64,000 nucleotides of DNA from Erysipelotrichaceae bacterium (GCA_017405675.1 JAFRAB010000048.1:34701-98700); one strand, 5' to 3'; shown: positions 44,793 through 55,017, counted from the first letter of the stretch. Notes: generated by a model not told the origin, from the sequence alone. Numbers and translations are program-made.

Positions 44793-46052
44793 TTAAACTC
44801 TCTTTGAAAGGACTTCCCTTTCATATCTTTCAATTTCGGCAAACCATTCTCCGTCTTTCGGCTTACCGCAGACTTCACAGTAATGATTCCATATGTCATT
44901 GAACGGCATGGTCTTCAGCTCTTCCTGAACGACCATCAGCTTACTGAAGTTCTGGGAATCCTGTAATTTCTTCAGTTCTTCTGTTGGCTGTAATAAGGCA
45001 AACAGTAAGGCTTTCTGCAGGTTTCTGTAACCTGTTACCCAGGCACTGATCCTGTTGATGGAAGCATCAAAATAGTCCAAAGCGATATTTACTCTGTTCA
45101 CACCGCATCTGACGATCTCTCTGGCAATTTCCTTTGTCTCATCATCGAATAATACTACATGGTCACTGTCCCATCTTACCGGTCTTGTTACATGTAAAGC
45201 TATTTCATCAAAGAAAGCTAATAAAGCAGGAATCTTGTCAGAAACAACTTCGGTTGGATGATAATGTCCGTTATCCATAAGAGGAATGCACTTATCCTTA
45301 TTGAAGGCAGCATAACTCAATGTAAACTCGGCACTTCCTGTTGTGTATGATTCAACACCGATACCGAAAGTCTTTGATTCAACACATGGTTTGACCTTGT
45401 TGAAGTCAAAAGGTTCACTTAAGATCTCATCAATACTCTCTCTGTATCTGACTCTTGGTCCCAGTCTGTCACCCGGAATATCCTTGAAACCATCACCGGT
45501 CCAGATGTTCATGACACACTTTTCACCCAGCTGTTCTGCCAGATAGTTGGAAATGCGGATGCAGGCCTTGCCATGTTCGATCCAGAACTTTCTGGTTTCC
45601 TCATCAGCTGATGATAAAGTCAGCGGATCACATTTCTCATGAGAGAAGAATGTAGGATTAAAGTCACAACCCAGTCCTCTTTCCTTACAGAAATCGACCC
45701 ACTTCTGGAAATGCTTCGGTTCCAGTTTATCTCTGTCAGCCCATTCACCATTTTCAAAGATGGCATATGAGGCATGCAGGTTCATCTTCGGTTTACCCGG
45801 AATCAGTTTCAGTACTTCATCAATATCAGTCATCAGCTCTTCAGGAGTTGAAGCTCTGCCCGGATAGTTACCGGTAGTCTGAATACCGCCGGTTAAAGGT
45901 TTGTTGGGGTCAGTGTCAAATCCTCTGACATCATCTCCCTGCCAGCAGTGCAGACTTACGGAAATGTTTTTAAGTGTTTCAATGGCCTTATCGGTATCAA
46001 CGCCCAATACGGCATACTTAGCTTTTGTTTCTTCGTATCTTTCTTCATTCAT
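44793..46052 (-). CDS. rhaA: L-rhamnose isomerase RhaA
   Basis: Converts L-rhamnose to L-rhamnulose. 419 residues, full family length. Recognisable blocks are LHCWQGDDVRGFD, TTGNYPGRA, NLHASYAIFE, FFSHEKCDPLTLSS, and the metal-site region DNGHYHPTEVVSDK and RWDSDHVV. The start follows AAGGAAGAGAACTGAGAAT. It lies 19 bases behind the GH43-like gene in the long rhamnoside operon. No RhaM mutarotase or lactaldehyde reductase gene is in the window. Confidence 0.97.
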   Translation of the reverse strand: MNEERYEETKAKYAVLGVDTDKAIETLKNISVSLHCWQGDDVRGFDTDPNKPLTGGIQTTGNYPGRASTPEELMTDIDEVLKLIPGKPKMNLHASYAIFENGEWADRDKLEPKHFQKWVDFCKERGLGCDFNPTFFSHEKCDPLTLSSADEETRKFWIEHGKACIRISNYLAEQLGEKCVMNIWTGDGFKDIPGDRLGPRVRYRESIDEILSEPFDFNKVKPCVESKTFGIGVESYTTGSAEFTLSYAAFNKDKCIPLMDNGHYHPTEVVSDKIPALLAFFDEIALHVTRPVRWDSDHVVLFDDETKEIAREIVRCGVNRVNIALDYFDASINRISAWVTGYRNLQKALLFALLQPTEELKKLQDSQNFSKLMVVQEELKTMPFNDIWNHYCEVCGKPKDGEWFAEIERYEREVLSKRV

Positions 46053-46071
46053 ATTCTCAGTTCTCTTCCTT

Positions 46072-47112
46072 TTAATCCCCTAATCTCCATTCATTGCACC
46101 ATTCCAGATGCGGATAATTACCTTTCCATGTAACCGGCAGCCAGACATAATCTGCAATCGATGTATCCTCAGGTGACAGATCCAATGATTTCACCAGTTC
46201 CATTGCTTCCTTTATTCTGTTCTGGCTGTACAATTCAAAAACTGTCCTTACTCTTTCATAAGGGATATCACTGTTTACCAGCCATCTGTCGGCCACAGCT
46301 ATGTACCGTTCAGTTCCCACTACTCGAAACACTGAGGAAACCTGTGAACGAAAAGATGTCTCACTGTTATCTCCAAGGTGAAAACTGCCCAGAACGGTAA
46401 ACGGTCCATGATAATCATCTGCTACTGCTATTTCACTGGGATTAGGATAATAGCCGGTTGTTCCTGATGTAGCAAGATAGTGTTTTCCCTTGTATTCAAA
46501 ATGTGCAGGTGCTTCTCTGACATATGGTACTCCTTCATCGTGAATGAAATGCTCAGAATAGTATCCTGTTACGTCATCATAATTTTCATTCAGATCGGCG
46601 CAGATCAGGCTTCTATGCACGTTTTCAAAGTACCAGTATGCTCTTTCTGTTGTTTTGTCTACTACCAAATCAAAGTCACCACTGGACATTTTGAACGGTT
46701 TAAAATGCTCTCTGTACAATTCATAAGGTCCCAGCAAACTATCAGCCTTTAAAATGGTCATGTCCTGCGTACCGTCTTTTTCCATGATCTTAAGCCAGCA
46801 GACATATTTCTGTGTTTTTCTGTTGTATATGATATGAGGCCTGTCCATTTGGGAGTTCCTGTGCAGCGTGCTGTCAGGATCTTCTGATGCAGGAATGATG
46901 ATGCCTTCATCAGTCCAGTTATACAGATCCGGGGAAGAATAACATCTCACACCATTATGCCATATGCCGTTGATTCCATCAGTAAGTTCCTTGTTTTCAC
47001 CTATCCAGTAATACTTCCCGTCAACATAGTATACGGAACCGCCATGTGCCTGGATCCTCTGGCCTGCACGATCAAGCCAGACCTGTCCAGGCTTAAATCC
47101 ATCATAAACCAT
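46072..47112 (-). CDS. Family 43-like glycoside hydrolase
   Basis: A 346-residue five-bladed propeller protein: GQRIQAHGGSVYYVDGKYYW at the N-terminus, RCYSSPDLYNW, MDRPHIIYN (blade-II aspartate region), SSGDFDLVVD and PAHFEYKGKHYL with a candidate acid glutamate upstream in YVREAP. It resembles the GH43 group acting on galactan or arabinan side chains. ATG 47112 is 11 bases inside the tannase gene end with an AGAAGG site. No signal peptide. It may trim the glycan core left after rhamnose removal. Confidence 0.8.
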   Translation of the reverse strand: MVYDGFKPGQVWLDRAGQRIQAHGGSVYYVDGKYYWIGENKELTDGINGIWHNGVRCYSSPDLYNWTDEGIIIPASEDPDSTLHRNSQMDRPHIIYNRKTQKYVCWLKIMEKDGTQDMTILKADSLLGPYELYREHFKPFKMSSGDFDLVVDKTTERAYWYFENVHRSLICADLNENYDDVTGYYSEHFIHDEGVPYVREAPAHFEYKGKHYLATSGTTGYYPNPSEIAVADDYHGPFTVLGSFHLGDNSETSFRSQVSSVFRVVGTERYIAVADRWLVNSDIPYERVRTVFELYSQNRIKEAMELVKSLDLSPEDTSIADYVWLPVTWKGNYPHLEWCNEWRLGD

Positions 47113-48658
47113 ACGCCTTCTGTATTCCTTCTTCCAAAGTCTTTCCGCTTTTCCTGTCAACGCGGACTTTTCTTATTTCGTCAGATACTTCCCCGTGTTC
47201 CACCCATTTGATAAGATAGCTCAATCCATCACTTTCTGTTATACCGGCACCATTGCCCCAGCAGTTACCATGATTGTCTCCCGGGGTTATGAACACTCGG
47301 CAGAAGGAGTCAAGTTCATCTTTGCCAAAGTGCTGCCTGAGCTTTTCATAGTAATCAATGGTTCCTTCAACTGGGATAAGAGGATCATCCATACCATGGT
47401 CTATCATCAACTTTCCTCCATGTTCTGCAAAACGGTCTATTTTTGCATCAAATCCCAGATTGTCTGAAAACTTTTCCCTTCCCTTATTGATCAGATCAAC
47501 CAGTTTATCCCAATCCAGGTCTTCCATCTTAAATGATGGATCTTCAGTAATCCACTTGGCATAGTATTCTGCCAATATGAAAGGTTTTATCCTGTTTTTC
47601 TTTAAAAGAGGATAATAATACGCTCCAATAGGAATAACCTTCTGCCAGTTTTTCACACCCGGATAATAACCGTACCACAGGAAATCCCCGTCTCTGGTAT
47701 GAGGACCTCTCCAGATCTCATTCATTACTTCAGCCTGTGTTTCTGAAATGACTCCATGCGGTCCTTTAGTTCCAATCAGACTCTTCGCATCAAAAACAGG
47801 TCTTTCCTGCATATGATAATAAGCTTCCTTACCGCCATAATACGAGTGAACCGCATCGATGAAGAACTGGTTGGTCTCAGCGTCAATAAAGCATTTCTTT
47901 TCCTTCATGACTATATATGGCCAGAACCCCCCCAGAATGAAGTCGTTCCAGTTGATTGCCGGACAGCTGGCCCAGACTCCGTCATAATCATCAGGATACA
48001 TCTGTACTTCCATCAGTGACTGCCTGCCTCCTCCGGATCCTCCGTTCATATATGAATACTTCACTGGTCTTCCGTGCAAGATCTCAGCTATGGCTTTTCC
48101 AAACACCGTCATATGATGAGTACTGCGATAACACCAGTTTTCATATAATTCTCTGTTCAGCGAACCATCCTGATGAATCGTAAAGTCTTTCAGCCCTTCC
48201 GTATTAGCGGCATATATGGTGGCAGCCGTAAAGCCGTTTATCACTGCATACGGAACCGTCCATCCTCTCTGGGTATTGTTAGGCGCTGTCAGATAACTTC
48301 TGCCCCCAATGCCTATTCCGCCTCCGGCCGTCCCAGCAAATCGGTCATTCCAGGCTAACGGACTCCAGACGATCAGTTCTTCCTCATGCAGACCTGTGCT
48401 GATATTCAAAGAGACCTCATAAAAGGCCGGTAAACCGGTAACATATTTTTCGTTCCCCCACAGCCTGTCCAGCAAACCGCTCTTTTGCCCGTAAGACCTC
48501 TGGTCATACAAAGTCACCTTAATACTGCTGAACTTCTCCTCGGGAAATCTTTTCTCCAGTTGGTTCCGTATATATGATTCATCTGCCCTGGTTTCAATTC
48601 CTTCTGTCTTCTGCAGTCCGGAAATGTCCATAAATCTGTATTTCTCTTTTTCCAGCAT
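47102..48658 (-). CDS. Tannase/feruloyl esterase family hydrolase
   Basis: A 518-residue serine esterase of the tannase family. The nucleophile elbow is NGGSGGGRQSL near residue 208; the acid and base are in DHGMDDPLIP near 420 and PGDNHGNCWG near 455. The GTAGGGIGIGG segment near 110 forms the oxyanion region. The family frees phenolic acids such as gallate or ferulate from sugar esters. ATG 48658 after GGAG is preferred over the GTG six bases earlier. No signal peptide, so it would act on imported acylated sugars. Its place among rhamnose genes suggests acylated rhamnosides as substrate (inference). Confidence 0.85.
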   Translation of the reverse strand: MLEKEKYRFMDISGLQKTEGIETRADESYIRNQLEKRFPEEKFSSIKVTLYDQRSYGQKSGLLDRLWGNEKYVTGLPAFYEVSLNISTGLHEEELIVWSPLAWNDRFAGTAGGGIGIGGRSYLTAPNNTQRGWTVPYAVINGFTAATIYAANTEGLKDFTIHQDGSLNRELYENWCYRSTHHMTVFGKAIAEILHGRPVKYSYMNGGSGGGRQSLMEVQMYPDDYDGVWASCPAINWNDFILGGFWPYIVMKEKKCFIDAETNQFFIDAVHSYYGGKEAYYHMQERPVFDAKSLIGTKGPHGVISETQAEVMNEIWRGPHTRDGDFLWYGYYPGVKNWQKVIPIGAYYYPLLKKNRIKPFILAEYYAKWITEDPSFKMEDLDWDKLVDLINKGREKFSDNLGFDAKIDRFAEHGGKLMIDHGMDDPLIPVEGTIDYYEKLRQHFGKDELDSFCRVFITPGDNHGNCWGNGAGITESDGLSYLIKWVEHGEVSDEIRKVRVDRKSGKTLEEGIQKAYGL

Positions 48659-48660
48659 AA

Positions 48661-49857
48661 TCACTTTCTCCAGTTGGCAAATACCATTTCTTCAACTTTT
48701 CTGCTTATCGGTGAAGCGGCTCCATCCACATCACTGCGGTTCGTCATAAAAACTGCTTCAAGATTGTCTTTTGGGGAAACAAAGAAATGAGTACCAAAAG
48801 CACCGCTCCACCCGTAAGAACCTCTGGTACAGAAACTGTCTGCTTCTGACGGGTTTTCTCTGATCTTAACACTTAAGCCCCATACCAGACCAGGCTCATT
48901 GACGAGGTGAGTTATTGCACCTTCGGAATGGATCATATCTACTGTTTCTTTCTTCAGTATTCTGACACTGTCGCAAACTCCATCGTTCAGCAGCATTATG
49001 GCGATCATTTCATATTCTTCAGCCGTTGAATATAAACCGCCAGAGGCGGCCTCAAAAGCCATTTCCTTCATTCCAAGCACACCGTACAGGTCTTTGTCAG
49101 TACCGCTGACATCCTTCAGTTTTCCTGATTTCCCATCATACACTTCTACCAGACGGCTGTTCTGCTCATCGTTCAGGAAGAAGGTGGTATCCTTCAACCC
49201 GAGAGGCTTACATATGTTTTCCTGCATGAATTCTTCAATACTCTTTCCGCTGACCTGTTCAATGACATATCCCAGCACATTGAATCCGGCAATCGGAGAA
49301 TAATTGGTCTGAGTACCCGGCTGGAAATCCAATGGTTCTTGAGCATAACGAAGCACCTGTTTTTTCAGAGAGTCAGCAGGATGTTTTCTGTCCTCTCTCA
49401 ACATGAGCAGCCCTGCCATTCCCTGCTGCAGACCTGATGAATGGCTCAGAAGATCTCTTAATGTCACCGGTCTGTTCAACGGCTCGGTTCTTATTCTTTT
49501 CTCATTGAATGTCAAGGCATAGAAAAGCAGTTTTATCGGATTAAGAGAGAATTTCAGAGTGCCTTCTTTTATTACGCGCTGTCCGTGAAAAGCCGGTATA
49601 TACTTTTCAAGAGGATCATCAATATTCAGCAGCCCTCTTTCGTGCAGCTGCATTATCATTACCGCAGTAACTACCTTTGTCATGCTCATCATGCGGAAGA
49701 TGCTGTCGTGTTGTATCGGTATATGATTCTCCACATCCGAATAACCCCAGTATCCTTCAAACACTCTGATGTTATCCTGATTTACCAGCAATACTCCATT
49801 TGGCAGCTGTCCGTCATCTATATATTGCTGCATTACACTGTTTATATCGTATTTCAT
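48661..49857 (-). CDS. Beta-lactamase-fold serine hydrolase (EstB-like)
   Basis: A 398-residue class C beta-lactamase-related protein. The S-x-x-K motif is SMTK near residue 57 and the Y-x-N counterpart is NYSPIAG near 175. The third motif is changed to WSGAFGT near 353 in place of KTG, which points to an esterase or peptidase-like hydrolase and not to a true beta-lactamase. No signal peptide. The start overlaps the esterase stop by ATGA with GGAGGAG before it. It could remove acyl groups from the imported glycoside. Confidence 0.85.
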   Translation of the reverse strand: MKYDINSVMQQYIDDGQLPNGVLLVNQDNIRVFEGYWGYSDVENHIPIQHDSIFRMMSMTKVVTAVMIMQLHERGLLNIDDPLEKYIPAFHGQRVIKEGTLKFSLNPIKLLFYALTFNEKRIRTEPLNRPVTLRDLLSHSSGLQQGMAGLLMLREDRKHPADSLKKQVLRYAQEPLDFQPGTQTNYSPIAGFNVLGYVIEQVSGKSIEEFMQENICKPLGLKDTTFFLNDEQNSRLVEVYDGKSGKLKDVSGTDKDLYGVLGMKEMAFEAASGGLYSTAEEYEMIAIMLLNDGVCDSVRILKKETVDMIHSEGAITHLVNEPGLVWGLSVKIRENPSEADSFCTRGSYGWSGAFGTHFFVSPKDNLEAVFMTNRSDVDGAASPISRKVEEMVFANWRK

Positions 49858-50819
49858 TCTTTCTCCTCCAGAAAGGAAACCGCTCTGTCCATATAATCAC
49901 TGCCCGGGTCAATGCTCCCCAAGCCAAAACCATGACCACCCTTTTCATGAAGTTCGAAGCAGTTAAGAATACCTTTTCTATCCAATGCCTGCTTCATCAA
50001 AGAAGGATTATCTGCAGGTATTGTTCTGTCATCACGGCAGCTTATATAAAAAGTCTTCGGATAATAACTGTCGATATGCTCATGGATCTCATATTGACTG
50101 GCCGTTTTATTACGGTGAAGTATGCCGAACAGTCCCAGAGTCAATATATTCTTCATCTTTCTGTCATCGATCGATTTCAAACTGATCAAAGGATAAACCA
50201 ATAATAAGCCTTTGGGATTTGCCAGCCCATATTTTCTGGCTCCAATTTCAGACAGCCCATAACAGGCAGCCAGATGACCGCCGGCAGAAAAGCCAGTGAG
50301 AAAGCAGTTTTCCGCTTTCAGGTTAAACTCTCTTTCAATATACCGGAAACTGTCCGCAAGGTCATCGAGCGGTTCAGGCATCAGACCGGTCAGAAAACTG
50401 CCAGGACTGGCTGTCGTGTAATTCAGGCAGAAACAGTCATACCCCAGTTCGTTCAGCCTTGCTGCTGCAGGCAGTGATTCAACCATCGTACAGACTGCTC
50501 CATATCCGCCACCGGCACACAGCAGAAACCAGTTATTGCTTGTTCTCTTCTCTGCCGGTACATGGAAAAGGCATACTTTCTCATTTTTGGATGGATGATA
50601 TATAAACTGCTCATAATGTTCAGCAACTCTCTGCAGATTTCTGATCCCGTAAACGATGTCATCAGGATTCCACTCAGGGTGTTCCTGCCCTAAAACCGAC
50701 AGGCTCTTTTTCTCCCTGAACTGCTTTTCCCAGCCGGTGATCCAACGATCACCAACCTGAGAGAATTCTTCCATATGGCTTAATTCGTACAGGGTTGTAT
50801 TACGGCTTATTTTTTCCAT
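49854..50819 (-). CDS. Alpha/beta hydrolase, carbohydrate-esterase-like
   Basis: A 321-residue alpha/beta hydrolase with oxyanion motif CAGGGYG near residue 128, nucleophile elbow GFSAGG near 198, an acid in DDRTIP near 268 and histidine in GGHGFGLG near 298. It resembles the BD-FAE/acetyl esterase group. No signal peptide. The ATG overlaps the GH78 gene by 13 bases. With the tannase-like and EstB-like proteins it makes a third esterase candidate in the operon, so the substrate is probably multiply acylated (inference). Confidence 0.85.
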   Translation of the reverse strand: MEKISRNTTLYELSHMEEFSQVGDRWITGWEKQFREKKSLSVLGQEHPEWNPDDIVYGIRNLQRVAEHYEQFIYHPSKNEKVCLFHVPAEKRTSNNWFLLCAGGGYGAVCTMVESLPAAARLNELGYDCFCLNYTTASPGSFLTGLMPEPLDDLADSFRYIEREFNLKAENCFLTGFSAGGHLAACYGLSEIGARKYGLANPKGLLLVYPLISLKSIDDRKMKNILTLGLFGILHRNKTASQYEIHEHIDSYYPKTFYISCRDDRTIPADNPSLMKQALDRKGILNCFELHEKGGHGFGLGSIDPGSDYMDRAVSFLEEKE

Positions 50820-53422
50820 TGATATTCACCGCTTCCTACTTTGTATGTCTGTTTTCCCCAGTATACTGTTGCTTTTGTATTGCACGGAAGCTTTACTTTC
50901 AGTATGTTATCTTTTATTTCTACTTCCACATCTCCGTTTTCTGATCTGAATCTCCTGCAGATATGGTTCAAACCGGGTATTTCCAGAGGGCGTATGATCA
51001 TGTCCTTAAATCCTGCTGCCTCTTGCTGCAGTCCGGAGATCTTTCCTGACAGATAACTGTCAATGACCCCATAGGCATAATGATCATAACTGACTCGATT
51101 CGGTGTGCCGTCCTCCTCTATGGCATTCCAGCTCTCCCAGATGGTCGTAGCGCCTTTTTTTACTTCATACAGCCATGATGGCATTTTTTCGCTGAACAGT
51201 ATCTTCCTGGACAGATCATTTCTGCCCATTTCATCCAGCACATCGAGAATAAACGGAGTGGCAATAAAGCCTGTCCCCAGACACCCGTCATTTTCTTCCA
51301 CCAGTTTCACAAGAGTATCTTCATATTCCTTTTTCTGTTTCCCGTCACACAGATCGAAAGCCAGAGCCAGTACATATCTTCCCATGTATTCATCATACTG
51401 ATTATGAACATTCAGCACCTGGCGCTGTATTGCCTTTTTCATTTTTTCAGCATATCCCAGATAGTATTCAGCTTCTTCCTTATTAAGAATGGCCGCGATC
51501 TCTCCCATCATACGAACACTTCGGTAACCGATTATCGGTGCTACATACCAAGAAGTCTCTCTGGTTATCTCAAAGCCTTCCTGCTCATGGCCGGGAACCA
51601 GCCACTCTCCAAAATGGAAGCCTGTGTTCCACAGATATCTGTCATCTTCAGCATTCTCAACGGATATGTTCCTTTTCGATGCAGCTGTGATAATGATGTT
51701 ATCTGTCCATTTCTTCATGGAGTCATAGCATTTTTCTAGTATACAGGTATCCCCATTGACCTCATACATTGCATAAGGGAGCCAGAGAATCACATCGCTC
51801 CAGCCAGCAACCCCGCTCTTGAAGTTTTTAAGATCAATCCGTGCGTTTTTTCCCGGCAGCATTTCTGCCAGAATACCTGTAGGCTTTGAATCGTCAAAAT
51901 CCTGCATGGTTTTATTTACAGTATATTCGTATATTTTAGTATAAGGTGAAATGATTGGTATTGCCCCGTTATCATACTGATCATGGACAAGTCCGTTCAG
52001 CCAGCTGTAATAGAACGGTGTCAGTTCTTCATTCAGAAGTGAAGTTTTTCCATATATCAGTACATCTCCTGTCCAGCCTGCCTTTTCCCTCTGCGGGCAG
52101 TCGGTCGGAATGGACATCATATTATTCTTCTGAGAATAACGTATATTTCGATAAAGCTGATTTAATCTTTCATCATTGCAATAGAAATTTCCCTTGTTTT
52201 CTTTTTCAGTGGAAAGAAGGACTGCAGATATATCTTCTTCACATATATCACTTAATCCTGTGATCCTGACATAGCGAAAGCCATGGAAAGTAAACATCGG
52301 TTCATATACAAAATCACTTCCGTCACATATGATGATCTCTCTTTGTTGGGAAGAAAGAGCCGCAAAATAATTTCCTTCTTTATCCAGGACTTCCGTATGC
52401 TGGAGCATTACTTCCGTACCGCAATCCTCATGCAGGTGAATACAACATCTTCCGGCCAATACCTGCCCAAAATCCACGATCAGTTCATCAGCAGGTGAGC
52501 GGAATATGCTCTTTGGTCTGAATGTTTCCACTGCCTTGACCGGTTCCATTTTCTGAGCACAGAGCTGTTGATAACCATAGTCCACAATACTGACATTCTG
52601 CCAATCACCGTATTCCTTCCTCAAGTCGATCTTCTCTCCCACATAAAGATCGGAATAGATTATATTGGTCTGGCGGCATCTCACATTTTCATCAGACACT
52701 ATCATCATCTGTTCCCCGTCAGCATATTCCAGTTCTAACTGAAACAGTACCGATGGGAACTTGTGATCCGTATTGACCGGTGCTGTCTGCTGGTTGAAAT
52801 ACCAGCCATCTCCAACCATGAAATCCAGCTGATTTTCACCATCCTTCAGAAGATCCGTTACATCGTATGTCTGATAGTACAGCACCTTCGAATATGCCGT
52901 GAATTCCGGTGCGAACTCTCTGTCATCTATTCTGCTGCCGTTAAGCGAAGGACGGTATACCCCATAGCAGGTGGCATATAATCTTGCTTTTACGATCTCC
53001 CCTGTGATCTCAAAACTCCTGTTGAAATCCAGAACCGGGTTTTCAATGCCATCTGACAGCATGTAATGTTCGTTTCTATTAAAAGTGCTTTCTGCCCATT
53101 TTCCGCACCAGTCATCTGTGTATAATCCCGTTTCAAACCAGTCTGATGCTGAAGCCTTTTCACCATAATTATTCCAAACGGTGACTCTGTATTCATAAAC
53201 CGTTCTGCTTCTTAATTCTTTTCCTTTATATCTGATGAACGACAGCTGATCAGATTCTACTTTTCCCGAGTTCCAGAATTCTTCTTCATTGGTACTGACC
53301 ACGATCTGATAAGCAACTGAAGATACATTTTGTTTTTCAGAAGTAATAAAGCATGAGAATTCCGGTATATCATCTATCACCGGTCTGATGCGATGATTTA
53401 CTCTCAAATGTTCAACTTCCAT
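50807..53422 (-). CDS. Family 78 alpha-L-rhamnosidase
   Basis: Inverting enzyme releasing L-rhamnose, 871 residues with the full domain set: N-terminal beta-sandwiches (about 1-330, including FMVGDGWYF), (alpha/alpha)6 barrel (about 410-760) and a C-terminal sandwich. The acidic active-site block is TDCPQREKAGWTGD, with a second acid in FHFGEW and the TIWESW motif late in the barrel. ATG 53422 after AGGGAG is preferred over the GTG at 53428. No signal peptide, so it acts inside the cell. It directly feeds RhaA. Confidence 0.94.
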   Translation of the reverse strand: MEVEHLRVNHRIRPVIDDIPEFSCFITSEKQNVSSVAYQIVVSTNEEEFWNSGKVESDQLSFIRYKGKELRSRTVYEYRVTVWNNYGEKASASDWFETGLYTDDWCGKWAESTFNRNEHYMLSDGIENPVLDFNRSFEITGEIVKARLYATCYGVYRPSLNGSRIDDREFAPEFTAYSKVLYYQTYDVTDLLKDGENQLDFMVGDGWYFNQQTAPVNTDHKFPSVLFQLELEYADGEQMMIVSDENVRCRQTNIIYSDLYVGEKIDLRKEYGDWQNVSIVDYGYQQLCAQKMEPVKAVETFRPKSIFRSPADELIVDFGQVLAGRCCIHLHEDCGTEVMLQHTEVLDKEGNYFAALSSQQREIIICDGSDFVYEPMFTFHGFRYVRITGLSDICEEDISAVLLSTEKENKGNFYCNDERLNQLYRNIRYSQKNNMMSIPTDCPQREKAGWTGDVLIYGKTSLLNEELTPFYYSWLNGLVHDQYDNGAIPIISPYTKIYEYTVNKTMQDFDDSKPTGILAEMLPGKNARIDLKNFKSGVAGWSDVILWLPYAMYEVNGDTCILEKCYDSMKKWTDNIIITAASKRNISVENAEDDRYLWNTGFHFGEWLVPGHEQEGFEITRETSWYVAPIIGYRSVRMMGEIAAILNKEEAEYYLGYAEKMKKAIQRQVLNVHNQYDEYMGRYVLALAFDLCDGKQKKEYEDTLVKLVEENDGCLGTGFIATPFILDVLDEMGRNDLSRKILFSEKMPSWLYEVKKGATTIWESWNAIEEDGTPNRVSYDHYAYGVIDSYLSGKISGLQQEAAGFKDMIIRPLEIPGLNHICRRFRSENGDVEVEIKDNILKVKLPCNTKATVYWGKQTYKVGSGEYQWKK

Positions 53423-53431
53423 AAGCACTCC

Positions 53432-54910
53432 CTAATATTTTCGTGACAGCTGTTTTTCGCATTCCTCTCTGCTGATTTCTCCCGCGTTACACTGCGCCAT
53501 CAGCTTGACATCCGAATCCTCAAGTCTGTAAAGGAACATTACCAAAATGGAAACGATCAGGCCAATTGCCGGGATAAGCATGTAAACGACCCACAGCAGA
53601 TCCAGAGCACTCTGTGGCTGAACAACGTTTAATGCAGCGAGTTCCTCAAAGCTTTCAGCCTCTACAGCAATCCAGTCTGACATTCCAAGGATAAACAATC
53701 CCAATGAAGACGCAATGCTGGAAGTCAGCTTGTTGATGAAGGCGTTCAGCGAGAAGAAGATGCCTGAGCAGTCCTTTCCGGTTTTATATCTTGTATATTC
53801 TATCGTGTCAGGTGTAAAGAATGTCTTAGCTATATTGGCTACGTTACCTGGGCATGCCTGCAATACCAGCAGAGCGGTAATCAGGGCAAAATTATGATAC
53901 CCGGCAAAATAAATCATGGAATAGATAACTGCTCCGATTATCCCGCCGACCATATATACTTTCTTCTTGCCGAATCTGTTACACAGTTTGGTTGTATTCA
54001 ACTGCGCTATTGTCTGCGGAATGAATGCCAATGCGATCGGAATCACCAGAATCATGGAATCACCATATAAGTAATATGATGCATATGTGCCCAGTGAACT
54101 TCCTGTCTGAAGACCTCCGTAAATCAGCGTTGAAAGGAGTATAACAGCCATGAACTTGTTTGTTTTCACACATTCGATCATATCCTTAAATGTATAACTG
54201 TCAGCACTTCCTTCTTCCTGAGTGTTCTTAAGTTCAGGATTATGTTCAACTACCTTGGTTGCCAGCGGCAGCATCATGAAGAAGAACAGTACAGATGACA
54301 CAATGGCGACCAGGCGTATTGACAGTCCAACATGCTCGCTCACCAGTAACATCCAGATAATACCTGCAAGCACGATCGCAATGGCTGAAAGAATGCCCTT
54401 CAGCTGAAGAATGCTGTCTCTTTCCTCCACATTATCGGTAAGCGACACGATCATTGAATTCATAGGTACTTCTACCAGAGTATAGGAGAAGTCATACAGC
54501 AGATATGTGATCATAAACCAGATGATCTTTCCTGTTTCCGGGAAATTCTGCGGCATCAGGAAAAACAGGACAGTAAAGACGGGGAACAGGAAAAAAGTAG
54601 CTCTGTACCAAGGCAGATATCTGCCATCTCCTGCCAGTCTGCCTAACAGTTTGCTGTTGCGTATATTCAGTTTATCGATCAGAAAGCCAAAAATGACATC
54701 ATCTAAAGCATCAATCACTTTTACAATCAGAATCGCAACTGAAATCTTTACTAAATTAATTCCCTGAAACAGCAGGAATACCGTCATAAACGAAGTGACG
54801 ATATATCCTTCCAACGTTCTGCCAATGTCTCCAATATAATAATTCAGACGTTCTTTTTTACTGGTCTTCCAACCTTCGCGGTTTACGGTTTTCTTTTCCT
54901 TTTTTTTCAT
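53432..54910 (-). CDS. GPH-family sugar:cation symporter, rhamnoside operon
   Basis: A 492-residue MFS transporter with about 12 membrane segments. Family marks are LNYYIGDIGRTLEGY at the N-terminus, VIDALDDVIFGFLIDKL (D-x-x-x-D motif) and a long C-terminal cytosolic tail (CNAGEISREECEKQL). It presumably brings in the rhamnosylated substrate. ATG 54910 has AAAGGA eight bases before it. It heads the operon and is divergent from a TetR regulator. It is only distantly like the importer at 40098. Confidence 0.9.
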   Translation of the reverse strand: MKKKEKKTVNREGWKTSKKERLNYYIGDIGRTLEGYIVTSFMTVFLLFQGINLVKISVAILIVKVIDALDDVIFGFLIDKLNIRNSKLLGRLAGDGRYLPWYRATFFLFPVFTVLFFLMPQNFPETGKIIWFMITYLLYDFSYTLVEVPMNSMIVSLTDNVEERDSILQLKGILSAIAIVLAGIIWMLLVSEHVGLSIRLVAIVSSVLFFFMMLPLATKVVEHNPELKNTQEEGSADSYTFKDMIECVKTNKFMAVILLSTLIYGGLQTGSSLGTYASYYLYGDSMILVIPIALAFIPQTIAQLNTTKLCNRFGKKKVYMVGGIIGAVIYSMIYFAGYHNFALITALLVLQACPGNVANIAKTFFTPDTIEYTRYKTGKDCSGIFFSLNAFINKLTSSIASSLGLFILGMSDWIAVEAESFEELAALNVVQPQSALDLLWVVYMLIPAIGLIVSILVMFLYRLEDSDVKLMAQCNAGEISREECEKQLSRKY

Positions 54911-54958
54911 AAACATTATCCTTTCTTGACAACATAGCCAGCGTTCTGCTACATTAAC

Positions 54959-55017
54959 TGTAACAAGTGTAACACTTTGTTTCTAAAAGAAAAACACCTT
55001 TAAGCAATACTGTTACA
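54959..55017. promoter_or_regulatory. TetR-type boxes in the rhamnoside promoter region
   Basis: TGTAACA occurs at 54959-54965 and 54968-54974, and its reverse complement TGTTACA at 55011-55017, just before the TetR ribosome site. The same TGTTACA-plus-ribosome-site arrangement precedes the paralogue at 58029. Confidence 0.5.

Noticed and set aside
48661..49857. Reading the serine hydrolase as a beta-lactamase resistance gene.
   Set aside because: It lacks a signal peptide and the KTG motif (WSGAFGT instead) and sits inside a rhamnoside catabolic operon; an esterase-like role fits better.
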